Assembly: GCF_904831005.1 (NCBI RefSeq)
Contig: NZ_LR882982.1
Location: 3,472,001-3,536,000 of the forward strand
From: Microbacterium hydrocarbonoxydans
GTDB lineage: Bacteria; Actinomycetota; Actinomycetes; Actinomycetales; Microbacteriaceae
Direction: 5' to 3'
DNA: 64,000 nt
Positions 1-9,040 of this stretch are shown one piece after another; position 1 is the stretch's first letter, and each line of letters opens with the position of its first letter. The position numbers and the translations under genes are program-made. The notes below the pieces were generated by a model. The model ran no database searches, had not been told where the DNA came from, and was given only the letters and a program-made list of their open reading frames with translations.

Positions 1-94
1 CGGCGACATCGCCGTGAAGCTCACCGTCGCGGTCGACAAGGTCTCGGGTTCTGCCGAGCAGAAGATCGTGGCGGCCGGCGGATCCGTCAAGTAA
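1..94 (+). CDS. rplO: 50S ribosomal protein L15, C-terminal end (partial)
   Basis: Open at the window edge: a reading frame starting at base 2 encodes 30 residues ending in ...VAAGGSVK before a TAA stop at 92-94. The small, basic/glycine end and the position immediately before secY fit the C-terminus of L15, a large-subunit protein encoded at the end of the spc operon. Only the tail is visible, so the identification relies mostly on gene order. A hairpin follows directly, suggesting that transcription partly ends here before secY. Confidence 0.8.
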   Translation, partial: GDIAVKLTVAVDKVSGSAEQKIVAAGGSVK

Positions 95-103
95 CCACTT
101 CAT

Positions 104-136
104 GAGAGGGGTCGGAGATTCTCCGGCCCCTCTTAT
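104..136 (+). terminator. Hairpin between rplO and secY
   Basis: Inverted repeat of about 14 bp: arm 104-117 and arm 121-134, with a three-base loop and one G-T pair. It is followed by a short T-containing stretch. It probably terminates or attenuates the upstream ribosomal operon, leaving secY-adk-map as a separate or reduced transcription unit. Confidence 0.65.
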
Positions 137-195
137 GGGTTAGCCTGTTCTTTCAGCCGTCCCTCGGATCGGCAACCTTTTCAGGAGGCACGTCC

Positions 196-1518
196 TTGTT
201 TAGCGCCATCGCGCGGATCTTCCGCACGCCAGACCTGCGTCGAAAGATCGGTTTCACCCTCGCGATCATCGCGATCTATCGACTCGGCTCCAACGTCCCC
301 GCTCCGTTCGTGAACTTCCCGAACGTCGAGGAGTGCCTCGCTCTCAACGCAGGCACCGAGGGACTTCTCGGACTCGTCAACCTCTTCTCGGGTGGCGCGC
401 TCCTTCAGCTCTCGATCTTCGCTCTCGGCGTGATGCCGTATATCACCGCGACGATCATCACCCAGCTCTTGCGCGTGGTCATCCCGCACTTCGAGGCGCT
501 GCACAAAGAGGGTCAGGCCGGTCAGGCCAAGCTGACCCAGTACACGCGGTATCTCACGATCGCGCTCGCGCTGCTGCAGTCCACGACGCTGGTCACGGTC
601 GCCCGCAGCGGTCAGCTGTTCGGCACCACCGAGATCGCCGCATGCCAGAACCTCCTCACCAACGACGTGTGGTGGGCGCAGCTGCTCATCATCATGGCGA
701 TGACCGCAGGTACCGGACTCATCATGTGGTTCGCCGAGCTCGTCACCGAGCGCGGCATCGGCAACGGCATGTCCCTCCTGATCTTCACCTCCATCGCAGC
801 CACCTTCCCGGGGGCCATGTGGCTCATCTGGGAGAGCCGTGGTTTCGAGGTCTTCCTCATGGTGCTCGCGGTGGGTGTGATCGTGATGGGGCTCGTCGTG
901 TTCGTCGAGCAGTCCCAGCGGCGCATCCCGGTGCAGTACGCCAAGCGCATGGTGGGTCGCCGCACGTACGGCGGCACCAACACGTACATCCCGATCAAGG
1001 TCAACATGGCGGGTGTGATCCCCGTGATCTTCGCGTCGTCGCTGCTGTACATCCCGGCTCTGATCGCGCAGTTCAACACCCCGCAGGACGGCTCCGAGCC
1101 CGCCGCGTGGGTCACCTGGATCTCGACGTACTTCACGACCGGCGACCAGCCGATCTACATGCTGGCGTACTTCCTGCTGATCATCGGATTCACCTACTTC
1201 TACGTCGCGATCACGTTCAACCCCGTCGAGGTCGCCGACAACATGAAGAGGTACGGCGGCTTCATCCCCGGCATCCGTGCCGGTCGTCCGACCGCCGAGT
1301 ACCTCGATTACGTGCTCACCCGCATCACGCTGCCCGGGTCGATCTACCTCGGCCTGATCGCGCTGATCCCGCTCATCGCTCTCGCCACCGTCGGCGCCAA
1401 CCAGAACTTCCCGTTCGGTGGCGCATCGATCCTCATCATCGTGGGTGTCGGTCTCGAGACGGTCAAGCAGATCGACGCGCAGCTGCAGCAGCGTCACTAC
1501 GAAGGGCTCCTCCGATGA
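196..1518 (+). CDS. secY: Preprotein translocase subunit SecY
   Basis: Channel-forming subunit of the Sec translocon in the cytoplasmic membrane, working with SecE and SecA to export unfolded proteins. The 440-residue product has the usual length and about ten hydrophobic segments, with typical SecY stretches such as the early pore helix region and the RRIPVQYAKR-type cytosolic loop. The start is TTG at 196, chosen because AGGAGG lies about 7 nt upstream and the next residues (FSAIARIFRTPDLR) match SecY N-termini. It overlaps adk by 4 nt, so the two are translationally coupled. Confidence 0.97.
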   Translation: MFSAIARIFRTPDLRRKIGFTLAIIAIYRLGSNVPAPFVNFPNVEECLALNAGTEGLLGLVNLFSGGALLQLSIFALGVMPYITATIITQLLRVVIPHFEALHKEGQAGQAKLTQYTRYLTIALALLQSTTLVTVARSGQLFGTTEIAACQNLLTNDVWWAQLLIIMAMTAGTGLIMWFAELVTERGIGNGMSLLIFTSIAATFPGAMWLIWESRGFEVFLMVLAVGVIVMGLVVFVEQSQRRIPVQYAKRMVGRRTYGGTNTYIPIKVNMAGVIPVIFASSLLYIPALIAQFNTPQDGSEPAAWVTWISTYFTTGDQPIYMLAYFLLIIGFTYFYVAITFNPVEVADNMKRYGGFIPGIRAGRPTAEYLDYVLTRITLPGSIYLGLIALIPLIALATVGANQNFPFGGASILIIVGVGLETVKQIDAQLQQRHYEGLLR

Positions 1519-2111
1519 CCGCATCCGCCCGCCTTCTGATCGTCGGCCCGCAGGGTTCCGGCAAGGGAACGCAGGGGGTTCGCATCGCGGAGTCCTACGG
1601 CATCCCCGTCGTCTCGACCGGAGACATCTTCCGCGCCAACATCAAGGAGGGCACGCCCCTCGGCCAGCAGGTCACGGCGATCCTCGACAAGGGCGACCTC
1701 GTTCCCGACGAGCTCACCAGCGAGATCGTGCGCGATCGCCTGGCGCAGGACGATGCGGCGAACGGGTTCCTCCTCGACGGATACCCCCGCAACACGGCCC
1801 AGGTCTCGCACCTCGAGGAGTTCCTCGCAGCTCGGGGCGAATCACTGGATGCGGTCATCCTGCTCGACGTGCCCCGTGAGGAGAGCATCGAGCGTCTGAA
1901 GCTGCGCGCCGCCGAGCAGGGACGCTCCGATGACACCGAAGAGGCCATCGCGCACCGCCTGGACATCTACGAGAAAGAGACGGCGCCCATCCTCGACGTC
2001 TACGGGACCCGTGGCATCGTCGACCGCATCGACGGCGTCGGCTCGCTCGACGAGATCACCGAACGCGTGTTCGCGGCGCTGACTGCGCGCGGCCTGCGTC
2101 TCGCCGCCTGA
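1515..2111 (+). CDS. adk: Adenylate kinase
   Basis: Cytosolic enzyme interconverting ATP + AMP and 2 ADP. The P-loop GPQGSGKGTQ lies at about residues 11-20, followed by the AMP-site motif STGD and the NMP-domain DGYPRN. The 198-residue length is the short form in which the LID lacks the zinc-binding insertion seen in longer bacterial kinases, usual for actinobacteria. ATG at 1515 overlaps the secY stop (ATGA). It sits in the standard secY-adk-map order. Confidence 0.97.
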   Translation: MTASARLLIVGPQGSGKGTQGVRIAESYGIPVVSTGDIFRANIKEGTPLGQQVTAILDKGDLVPDELTSEIVRDRLAQDDAANGFLLDGYPRNTAQVSHLEEFLAARGESLDAVILLDVPREESIERLKLRAAEQGRSDDTEEAIAHRLDIYEKETAPILDVYGTRGIVDRIDGVGSLDEITERVFAALTARGLRLAA

Positions 2112-2120
2112 TCGCCGTCG

Positions 2121-2969
2121 ATGTTCCGCAAGTCGATCTACAAGACACCTGCTCAGCTGCGGGCCATGGTGGAGCCCGGTCTCATCACGGCGGCGGCTCT
2201 GGAAGCGGTCCGTCCGCTGATCCGCGCCGGAGTGACGACCCTCGAGCTCGACGCCGAGGCCAATCGCGTGATCCTGGCGCGCGGCGCGGAGTCGAACTTC
2301 CAGCTGGTGCGCGGCTACCGGCACACGACCTGCATCTCGGTGAACGAGGAGGTCGTGCACGGCATCCCCGGAGACCGTGTGCTGCAGGCCGGCGACATCG
2401 TCTCCATCGACTGTGGTGCGCAGTACCAGGGCTGGAACGGCGACAGCGCGATCACCGTCGTCGTTCCCGATGACAGCCGGCCCGAGCTCGTCGCCCAGCG
2501 CCTCGAGCTGTCGCGCGTGACCGAGGGGTCGATGTGGGCGGGCATCGCTGCGATGGCCTCCGCGTCTCACCTCGGTGACATCGGGGCTGCGATTCAGGGT
2601 TACATCGAGGCGCAGGGACCCTCCGCCGTCTCAGGAGAGACGTACGGCATCCTTCGCGAATACGTGGGGCACGGCATCGGGCGCAAGATGCACGAGGCGC
2701 CGAGCGTCTTCAACTACCGCACGCCAGACCCCGGAGCCGAGGTCAAGCCCGGACTCGTGCTGGCCATCGAGCCGATGGTCACGGCCGGCGGAGACGAGAC
2801 GTTCGTCGAGGACGATGACTGGACCGTGTCGACGGTCGACGGCACCGACGGCTCGCACTGGGAGCACAGCGTGGCGTTGCACGCGGGCGGCATCTGGGTG
2901 CTCACGGCTCCCGACGGGGGAGCAGCGGGCCTCGCGCCCTTCGGCGTGGTGCCGACCCCCATCGCCTGA
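2121..2969 (+). CDS. map: Methionine aminopeptidase, type I
   Basis: Removes the initiator methionine from nascent proteins in the cytosol. The metal-binding residues of the type I fold are visible: the two aspartates of the DCGAQYQGWNGD segment, the histidine of GHGIGRKMHE, the glutamate of AIEPMV and the glutamate of WEHSVAL. Length 282 residues, normal for the family. It lies 9 nt after adk, closing the secY-adk-map unit. Downstream is a repeat-filled stretch rather than infA directly. Confidence 0.96.
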   Translation: MFRKSIYKTPAQLRAMVEPGLITAAALEAVRPLIRAGVTTLELDAEANRVILARGAESNFQLVRGYRHTTCISVNEEVVHGIPGDRVLQAGDIVSIDCGAQYQGWNGDSAITVVVPDDSRPELVAQRLELSRVTEGSMWAGIAAMASASHLGDIGAAIQGYIEAQGPSAVSGETYGILREYVGHGIGRKMHEAPSVFNYRTPDPGAEVKPGLVLAIEPMVTAGGDETFVEDDDWTVSTVDGTDGSHWEHSVALHAGGIWVLTAPDGGAAGLAPFGVVPTPIA

Positions 2970-3013
2970 CGCGAGAGCCGGGTTGGCCCGCGGGTGGGCC
3001 GGACTGGCGGGCC

Positions 3014-3078
3014 GGGCTGGACGCTCGGGCTGGCGGTTGGGGCTGGATGCTCGGGCTGGATGCTCGGGCGGCATGCTC
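3014..3078. repeat. 13-bp tandem repeat, five copies
   Basis: Five head-to-tail 13-bp units of the type GGGCTGGATGCTC (3014, 3027, 3040, 3053, 3066), with units 3 and 4 identical and the others diverged. They lie in the gene-free stretch 2970-3606 downstream of map, before the larger repeat array. No reading frame with coding character is seen here. Confidence 0.85.
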
Positions 3079-3103
3079 GCTCTGTCAGACCTCGGATTGC
3101 GTG

Positions 3104-3560
3104 TGAGACCCGTGCGCACGACGTGGGTTTCGGGCGCGGCTGTCGGTCTCGCTGTGGACGGGAGCGCGCGGGGTGGGTCGCTCCGCGAGAACTCACTTTG
3201 TGAGTGAGGCCCGTGTGCAGGACGTGGGTTTCGTGATGGGACCAAGGTCTCGCGACCGGCCGAGGCGGGATGCTCGGTGAGACTCCACTTTGTGGGTGAG
3301 ACCCGTGTGCGGGACGTGGGTTTCGTCGACGAATGCCGGTCTCGCTACCGGGCGGGGCTGGACCGAGGTGGGATGCTCGGTGAGACCCCACTTTGTGGGT
3401 GAGGCCCGTGTGCGGGACGTGGGTTTCGTGATGGGACCAAGGTCTCGCGACCGGCCGAGGTGGGATGCTCGGTGAGACCCCACTTTGTGGGTGAGACCCG
3501 TGTGCGGGACGTGGGTTTCGTCGACGAATGCCGGTCTCGCTACCGGGCGGAACTTGGCCC
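3104..3560. repeat. GAGACCC repeat array 1 (92/103-bp units)
   Basis: The gene-free stretch 2970-3606 is mostly tandem repeats. Copies of a core with GTGAGACC, CACTTTGTGGGTGAGACCC and GACGTGGGTTTCG recur with spacings of 92, 103 and 92 bp (marker CTCGGTGAGAC at 3273, 3376 and 3468, and a diverged copy near 3181). Alternating 92- and 103-bp units make a 195-bp higher-order duplication (about 3181-3375 and 3376-3560). Inverted arms GAGACCC/GGGTTTC or GGTCTC flank short spacers, so each unit can fold. It sits between convergent genes. Confidence 0.85.
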
Positions 3561-3606
3561 GACGGGACGGCCCGGCGGGACGGGACTGGACGGGGCGGGG
3601 CGGGCG

Positions 3607-4605
3607 TCAGGTGCGTGGGGTGGTGGGGCGAGGCCGCGGCACCTCGCGTGGGCTGAGATTCAGCGACGCGAGCATGCCTGCCTGGGGAGGTCGCACGAGC
3701 GGCACGGCGGCGGCGAGCAGGGCCACGCGAAGCGGGTCGACCCTCCACGCGTCGGCGAGATCCCAGCGCGCGATCGGATGCCCGTGTCGGCGCATCCTGT
3801 CTTCGCGGCGCTTCTCGTCGGCGAGTCGCTGCACGCCAGCATCCCGATCATCGGCGTCGTACTTGGCCCAGCCGTCCGCCTCGCCTATCGCCCGGCACGA
3901 CGGGAAGAAGAAGTCGGCCCTGTCGTGTGCGCCTTCATAGGAGAATTCGGCCTGCAGCAGCGGTGTCTCGAATCCGCACCATGCGATCACTGCGCGGCTG
4001 ACGCTCTCGCCCGGCGATTCCGAACGCTCATCTGCGTTGGTCCAGGCCCATCGTGCGCGGGCGCGGCCCCGGCTGTTCACCTGGTCGTCGAGGATGTCTT
4101 CGGCGGTCGAGCGGTGCACGCTCCCACCCTGGAAAGGTGACAGAGCCGCATCGGCGACGGCCAGGCCCTTGGCCGGCGACAAAACTCTCGTCAGGTCGAC
4201 GGCCGTATCGAGCAGCCCGGTGCAGTGGATGCCGGCGATCGAGGTGACTCCTCGAGGATCCACGGATGAGTGGACCGCGACATCACCGAACCGCCGCGAC
4301 TTCTCACCGGCGTCCGCCAGCACATGGATCAGGGCGGTCTCGCCGAAATGGGGAAGGCCATGCAGCGCGGCTGCGGATTCGAGGCAGAGGACCGCATCCG
4401 GATGTGCCCTCGCGAAGGCGTGCACCCGCGCGGCGTATCGCTGCCACGGGCGAAGCGCGTCGTACAGCTCGCGACGTGCGTGGACGCCGGGTCGCACACG
4501 ACGACGTCGCTGACTTGCGGCGCGCAGGCCCAGCATCCGCATCTCGGCACTCACGATCAGCGGCACTGGCGAGGTGACGAAGGCACGGTCAGCGAGAGTC
4601 TGCAC
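3607..4605 (-). CDS. DUF559/AbiEi-like putative nuclease-fold protein
   Basis: Protein of 332 residues, not assigned a firm function. The C-terminal part contains an R-x-DFFFP segment followed by a GEADGWAKYD segment, i.e. a D...ExDGxxK arrangement like the PD-(D/E)xK nuclease core of actinobacterial proteins annotated as DUF559 or AbiEi-antitoxin-like. The middle has an LESAAALHGLP segment typical of these proteins. Start GTG at 4605 was chosen because AAAGGA lies 7 nt upstream; the longer frame to 4893 reads through repeat DNA. It is flanked on both sides by GAGACCC arrays, interrupting map-infA. A role in defence or toxin-antitoxin action is possible but not shown. Confidence 0.6.
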   Translation of the reverse strand: MQTLADRAFVTSPVPLIVSAEMRMLGLRAASQRRRRVRPGVHARRELYDALRPWQRYAARVHAFARAHPDAVLCLESAAALHGLPHFGETALIHVLADAGEKSRRFGDVAVHSSVDPRGVTSIAGIHCTGLLDTAVDLTRVLSPAKGLAVADAALSPFQGGSVHRSTAEDILDDQVNSRGRARARWAWTNADERSESPGESVSRAVIAWCGFETPLLQAEFSYEGAHDRADFFFPSCRAIGEADGWAKYDADDRDAGVQRLADEKRREDRMRRHGHPIARWDLADAWRVDPLRVALLAAAVPLVRPPQAGMLASLNLSPREVPRPRPTTPRT

Positions 4606-4749
4606 GGCTGCATCCTTTCGCCGGAGTAAGGGTGTCGGCGGTACGAGGGCGCTGATCGGTCCGGATGCTGTGGAGGAGTGGCCCGGGATGCTGCGCAGTG
4701 CAGAAGCGGTTCGTCGCCGTCGACGGTTCGCTCGGAGACGGTCCCCACC

Positions 4750-4917
4750 TGAGACCCGCTTCGCAGCACGAGACCCAGGGTGGGGACGTCGGTTTCGTCC
4801 ACGGATGCCGGTCTCGTGGGTGTGAGGAGTCGGGGACCGGCGAGACCCGCTTCGCGGGACGAGACCCAGGGTGGGGACGTGGGTCTCGTCCACGGATGCC
4901 GGTCTCGCGGAACTGTG
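4750..4917. repeat. GAGACCC repeat array 2 (91-bp spacing)
   Basis: Two copies of the GAGACCC element in the gap 4606-5032, between two divergent genes. The marker GAGACCCAGG occurs at 4770 and 4861 (91 bp apart); each copy carries GAGACCCGCTTCGC before it and a GACGT(G/C)GGT(C/T)TCGTCC arm plus GGATGCCGGTCTCG after it. The inverted arms GAGACCCA and TGGGTCTC are perfect in the second copy. This array probably lies in the promoter region of both neighbours. Nothing else is seen in the gap apart from a -10-like hexamer near 4935. Confidence 0.8.
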
Positions 4918-4934
4918 GGGTCACAACGCGCACA

Positions 4935-4940
4935 TAGGAT
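4935..4940 (+). promoter_or_regulatory. Possible -10 (TAGGAT) upstream of the DsbA-like gene
   Basis: TAGGAT fits the TANNNT form seen before other genes in this window. It would place a transcript start near 4947, giving a leader of about 85 nt to ATG 5033, or a very short leader to the in-frame ATG at 4961. No clear -35. Confidence 0.4.
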
Positions 4941-5032
4941 TCTCCGGGCACAATGGGTGTATGGGTGCGCATGCACCCGCAGACTTCACGCCGGGTCCGC
5001 CGTCTCGCGGGCCCCGACAGAAACGGAAACCC

Positions 5033-5692
5033 ATGGCAGCCGCGAAGAGCAACACCAACTGGTTCGTGATCGGAGTGTCCGCGGCGGTCGTGGTCGTTCT
5101 CGCCGTGCTCGCCACCGTCGTGGTCCTGCTGAACAACCAGGCGACCGACCCGGGCACCGCGCCCAGCAGTGACATCGTCAACCAGGAGACCGGAGCCATC
5201 TCGTTCGGCTCGGGTGAAGACGAGGTCGACACCTTCGTCGACTTCATGTGCCCGATCTGCGGCCAGTTCGAGGATGCCTACGGCGAGCAGCTGCAGACCG
5301 CGGCCGCGAACGACGAGATCACCCTGAACATCCACCCCATCTCGATCCTGAACCGCTACTCGACGACCGGCGAGTACTCGTCGCTGTCTGCTGGTTCGAT
5401 GTACTGCGTGGCCGAAGAGGCGCCGGATGCCGCGCTCGACTACTTCAACCTGCTGTTCGAGAACCAGCCGGCCGAGAACAGCGCCGGACTCAGCGCGGAA
5501 GAGCTCAGCGCTCTCGCCGAGCAGGCCGGTGCCGCCGGGGCCGCTGACTGCATCGCGGACGGTACGTACATGAAGTTCACCGAATCGCAGGCGAAGAAGC
5601 ACGAGATCAGCGGAACGCCGACCGTCGAGGTCAACGGGACCCGCATCGAGAACGCTCAGATCGGCACCGAGTTCGAGAAGATCCTCGGCTGA
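5033..5692 (+). CDS. Membrane-anchored DsbA-family thioredoxin-fold protein
   Basis: A 219-residue protein with one N-terminal membrane helix (about residues 10-34), then an extracytoplasmic thioredoxin-like domain. The redox motif CPIC is at about residues 73-76 and the cis-proline loop GTPTV near residue 200, both hallmarks of DsbA-type disulfide oxidoreductases. It probably oxidises or isomerises disulfides in secreted proteins; the in vivo partner is unknown. The start at 5033 is preferred because upstream codons look non-coding; ATG 4961 in the same frame is the alternative. It is followed by a strong terminator before infA. Confidence 0.85.
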   Translation: MAAAKSNTNWFVIGVSAAVVVVLAVLATVVVLLNNQATDPGTAPSSDIVNQETGAISFGSGEDEVDTFVDFMCPICGQFEDAYGEQLQTAAANDEITLNIHPISILNRYSTTGEYSSLSAGSMYCVAEEAPDAALDYFNLLFENQPAENSAGLSAEELSALAEQAGAAGAADCIADGTYMKFTESQAKKHEISGTPTVEVNGTRIENAQIGTEFEKILG

Positions 5693-5712
5693 TCCTGTTC
5701 CACGACACGACG

Positions 5713-5752
5713 GGAGTTCCGGCATCCTGCTCAGGTTGCCGGAACTCCTTTC
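5713..5752 (+). terminator. Rho-independent terminator after the DsbA-like gene
   Basis: Perfect 12-bp stem: arm 5713-5724 (GGAGTTCCGGCA) and arm 5737-5748, with a 12-nt loop and then TTTCGTCGTC. It separates this gene from infA. Confidence 0.88.
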
Positions 5753-5872
5753 GTCGTCTAACATAGATCTTTGGTGCCTTGTGCCTTGATTCGGCGTGTC
5801 TGAATCGGCGAGGCGCCGCAATCCCAATCACCCACCGCAGATCGACCGGTCTGCAGAAGCGTCAGCGAGGCT

Positions 5873-6094
5873 ATGGCTAAGAAAGACGGTGTCATCGAGA
5901 TCGAAGGTGTGATCTCCGAGGCTCTGCCCAACGCGATGTTCCGTGTTGAGCTCACCAACGGGCACAAGGTCCTGGCAACGATCTCCGGAAAGATGCGGCA
6001 GAACTACATCCGCATCATCCCCGAGGACCGCGTGGTCGTGGAGCTCAGCCCCTACGACCTGACCCGCGGCCGTATCGTCTACCGCTACCGCTGA
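5873..6094 (+). CDS. infA: Translation initiation factor IF-1
   Basis: 73-residue OB-fold protein that binds the 30S A site during initiation. The sequence ([26 protein letters not shown]... ending RGRIVYRYR) is the standard IF-1 family sequence at standard length. ATG at 5873. About 120 nt of leader follow the upstream terminator and contain a GATTC/GAATC inverted repeat. It heads the alpha-type operon infA-rpmJ-rpsM-rpsK. Confidence 0.98.
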   Translation: MAKKDGVIEIEGVISEALPNAMFRVELTNGHKVLATISGKMRQNYIRIIPEDRVVVELSPYDLTRGRIVYRYR

Positions 6095-6158
6095 TCGGTC
6101 GAGAAGTAACGGCCTGCCCCGGTTCGGGGCGGTACGAAGACAGCGAACAGGAAAAAAC

Positions 6159-6275
6159 ATGAAGGTCAACCCCAGCGTCAAGCCCATCTGCGATCACTGC
6201 AAGGTGATCCGCCGCCACGGCCGCGTCATGGTGATCTGCAAGAGCAACCCGCGTCACAAGCAGCGCCAGGGCTGA
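6159..6275 (+). CDS. rpmJ: 50S ribosomal protein L36
   Basis: 38-codon gene, too short for most ORF cut-offs. The product [20 protein letters not shown]...KQRQG carries the zinc-ribbon C-x2-C and a later Cys/His pair (CDHC, then C and H near residues 27 and 33) of the zinc-binding L36 form. It lies 64 nt after infA and before rpsM, the conserved order. A purine-rich GGAAAAAAC stretch precedes the ATG. Confidence 0.97.
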   Translation: MKVNPSVKPICDHCKVIRRHGRVMVICKSNPRHKQRQG

Positions 6276-6438
6276 GCCCCGGCGTCGGGCCGCTCTTACG
6301 GACTGACTCACAACTCAATACACGAACGGCAGGATCAGACGTTCCGACGGGCTCGACGGCCCACCGGAGCTGACACCTCGGGGCGGAGGCCCGAGCACCG
6401 ATCCTGCTCCACACCTCCACAAAACTCAGGAGAACCGC

Positions 6439-6813
<375 letters not shown>

Positions 6814-6844
6814 GCGCGGCCCCAGGGACTAGGAGAACACTTTC

Positions 6845-7243
6845 ATGGCTGCACCCAAGGCCGCCGCGCGCAAGCCGCGCCGCAAGGAAAAGAAGAACAT
6901 CGCGCTGGGCCAGGCCCACATCAAGTCGACGTTCAACAACACGATCGTCTCGATCACCGACCCGTCCGGCGCTGTCATCGCCTGGGCATCGTCGGGTGGC
7001 GTGGGCTTCAAGGGCTCCCGCAAGTCGACCCCGTACGCCGCCGGCATGGCAGCCGAGTCTGCTGCCCGCCAGGCGGCAGAGCACGGCGTCAAGAAGGTCG
7101 ACGTCCTCGTGAAGGGTCCGGGCTCCGGCCGCGAGACCGCGATCCGTTCGCTCCAGGCCGCAGGCCTCGAGGTCGGTTCGATCCAGGACGTCACCCCGCA
7201 GGCGCACAACGGCTGCCGCCCGCCGAAGCGTCGCCGCGTCTGA
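6845..7243 (+). CDS. rpsK: 30S ribosomal protein S11
   Basis: 132 residues with the S11 core ([22 protein letters not shown]...) and the characteristic C-terminus ([16 protein letters not shown]). S11 is part of the platform of the 30S subunit near the Shine-Dalgarno helix. It lies 31 nt after rpsM with AGGAG before the ATG. In many bacteria rpsD follows here; in this window it is absent and rpoA comes next. Confidence 0.98.
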   Translation: MAAPKAAARKPRRKEKKNIALGQAHIKSTFNNTIVSITDPSGAVIAWASSGGVGFKGSRKSTPYAAGMAAESAARQAAEHGVKKVDVLVKGPGSGRETAIRSLQAAGLEVGSIQDVTPQAHNGCRPPKRRRV

Positions 7244-7254
7244 CACGGCTTGTT

Positions 7255-7303
7255 GAGCCGCTCGTGCCTCAGGGTGCGAGCGGCTCGACGCCCGCCAGCG
7301 GGC
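7255..7303 (+). terminator. Hairpins between rpsK and rpoA (attenuator or terminator)
   Basis: A perfect 10-bp inverted repeat (7255-7264 with 7277-7286, GAGCCGCTCG arms) is followed by a GCCCGC/GCGGGC hairpin around 7290-7303. There is no T-run, so it may attenuate rather than fully stop transcription into rpoA. It lies where rpsD would be expected. Confidence 0.5.
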
Positions 7304-7376
7304 ATCGACTTCCACAACTCAAGACCTCACCCCACCACATGTCATATAGCGGGCATGTGATCGAAAGGAACACAGA

Positions 7377-8366
7377 GTGCTTATTGCACAGCGTCCCACA
7401 CTGACCGAGGAAAAGATCGTCGAGAACCGGAGCCGGTTCATCATCGAGCCTCTGGAGCCCGGCTTCGGATACACGATCGGCAACGCGCTTCGTCGCAGCC
7501 TGCTGTCGTCGATCCCCGGCGCCGCGGTCACCAGCGTTCGCATCGACGGCGTGCTGCACGAGTTCAGCACCATCCCCGGCGTGAAGGAGGATGTCACCGA
7601 GATCATCCTCAACATCAAGCAGCTCGTGGTCTCGTCGGAGCGCGACGAGCCCATCACGGCGTACCTGCGCAAGACCGGATCGGGCGAAGTGACCGCCGCT
7701 GACATCTCGGCTCCGGCCGGTGTCGAGGTGCACAACCCCGAGCTCGTCATCGCGACGCTCAACGAGACCGCGAAGTTCGAGCTCGAGCTGACGATCGAGC
7801 GTGGCCGTGGCTACGTCTCGGCGACGCAGAACCGCAACGAGTACGCCGAGGCCGGTCAGATTCCGATCGACTCGATCTACTCGCCGGTGCTCAAGGTCAG
7901 CTACCGCGTCGACGCCACCCGTGCCGGTGAGCGCACCGACTTCGACAAGCTCGTCCTCGACGTCGAGACCAAGTCGGCCATCAGCCCCCGCGACGCCGTC
8001 GCTTCGGCTGCCAAGACGCTCACCGAGCTGTTCGGTCTCGCGCGCGAGCTGAACGTCGAGGCTGAGGGAATCGAGATCGGCCCGGCGCCGGTGGAGGCTG
8101 TGAACTCCAGCGAGCTGTCGATGCCGATCGAGGACCTCGACCTGTCGGTCCGCTCTTACAACTGCCTGAAGCGTGAGGGCATCAACACCGTTTCTGAACT
8201 CGTCGCCCTGTCGGAGACGCAGCTCATGAACATCCGCAATTTCGGCCAGAAGTCGGTCGACGAGGTGCGCGACAAGCTCATCTCGCTCGGTCTGTCGCTC
8301 AAGGATTCGGTGCCCGGTTTCGACGGCGCCCACTTCTACAGCGGCAGCGAAGACGAGTCCTTCTGA
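7377..8366 (+). CDS. rpoA: DNA-directed RNA polymerase subunit alpha
   Basis: 329-residue alpha subunit; the N-terminal domain assembles the core enzyme and the C-terminal domain (from about residue 245, [17 protein letters not shown]...) contacts UP elements and activators. The start is GTG at 7377, supported by AAAGGA about 10 nt upstream and by the conserved N-terminus [39 protein letters not shown] (given here only as a recognisable family signature). The C-terminus ends in acidic EDESF. Followed by rplQ. Confidence 0.98.
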   Translation: MLIAQRPTLTEEKIVENRSRFIIEPLEPGFGYTIGNALRRSLLSSIPGAAVTSVRIDGVLHEFSTIPGVKEDVTEIILNIKQLVVSSERDEPITAYLRKTGSGEVTAADISAPAGVEVHNPELVIATLNETAKFELELTIERGRGYVSATQNRNEYAEAGQIPIDSIYSPVLKVSYRVDATRAGERTDFDKLVLDVETKSAISPRDAVASAAKTLTELFGLARELNVEAEGIEIGPAPVEAVNSSELSMPIEDLDLSVRSYNCLKREGINTVSELVALSETQLMNIRNFGQKSVDEVRDKLISLGLSLKDSVPGFDGAHFYSGSEDESF

Positions 8367-8399
8367 TACCCGACCTTTCTGACCAGGAGTTAGACGATT

Positions 8400-8963
8400 A
8401 TGCCCAAGCCCACTAAGGGTCCCCGCCTCGGAGGCGGCCCCGCCCACGAGCGCCTGCTGCTTGCCAACCTCGCGGCTGCGCTGTACACCCACAAGTCGAT
8501 CAAGACGACCGAGACCAAGGCCAAGCGCCTGCGTCCGCTCGCCGAGCGCCTGATCACCTTCGCCAAGCGCGGAGACCTTCACGCTCGTCGTCGCGTTCTC
8601 TCGGTCATCGGTGACAAGGATGTCGTGCACACCCTGTTCGCCGAGATCGCTCCGCTCGTCGCAGACCGCGAGGGTGGCTACACGCGCATCACCAAGGTCG
8701 GCAACCGCAAGGGCGACAACGCTCCCATGGCCGTGATCGAGCTCGTCCTCGAGCCCGTCACCCCCAAGGCGAAGTCGACCAAGAAGGCTGCCAAGGCTGA
8801 GAAGCCCGCCGAGGTCGTCGAGGAGGCTCCTGCTGAGGAGGCTCCCGTCGAGGAGACCGCCGCTGACGAGGCTCCCGCAGCCGAGGCCGGCGCCGAGTCG
8901 CAGGCCGAGGGCGAGGCCGCTGAGGCCGCTGCCGAGGACGCTGTCGAGAAGAAGTCCGAGTAA
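8400..8963 (+). CDS. rplQ: 50S ribosomal protein L17 with acidic C-terminal extension
   Basis: The first 120 residues or so are a normal L17 ([20 protein letters not shown]..., [16 protein letters not shown]), a protein near the polypeptide exit tunnel. Typical L17 ends there. This product runs to 187 residues with a tail that begins lysine-rich (about 122-138) and then becomes rich in Ala, Glu and Pro ([13 protein letters not shown] repeats). Such low-complexity tails occur in actinobacterial L17. The function of the tail is unknown. It lies 33 nt after rpoA and is followed by a strong terminator. Confidence 0.96.
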   Translation: MPKPTKGPRLGGGPAHERLLLANLAAALYTHKSIKTTETKAKRLRPLAERLITFAKRGDLHARRRVLSVIGDKDVVHTLFAEIAPLVADREGGYTRITKVGNRKGDNAPMAVIELVLEPVTPKAKSTKKAAKAEKPAEVVEEAPAEEAPVEETAADEAPAAEAGAESQAEGEAAEAAAEDAVEKKSE

Positions 8964-8975
8964 GGACCTCACTCA

Positions 8976-9019
8976 CGACGAAGCCCGCCGACCCTCTCCG
9001 GGGCGGCGGGCTTCGTCGT
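8976..9019 (+). terminator. Terminator after rplQ, bidirectional
   Basis: A perfect 15-bp stem, CGACGAAGCCCGCCG at 8977-8990/91 pairing with 9004-9018, sits between rplQ and the convergent acyl-CoA ligase gene and can serve both strands. Confidence 0.88.
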
Positions 9020-9040
9020 CTCCGCTCGGTGCGTGGGCTC

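Noticed and set aside
3104..3560. CRISPR-like array
   Set aside because: Units are 92-103 bp, spacers repeat as well, no short identical repeats with unique spacers, and no cas gene nearby.
2631..3748. Minus-strand frames across map and array 1
   Set aside because: Residues repeat with the DNA repeat (VDETHVPHTGLTHK-like blocks); these are translated repeats, not a protein.
4606..4893. N-terminal extension of the DUF559-like protein up to 4893
   Set aside because: The added residues translate the GAGACCC repeats; a good ribosome-binding site supports GTG 4605.
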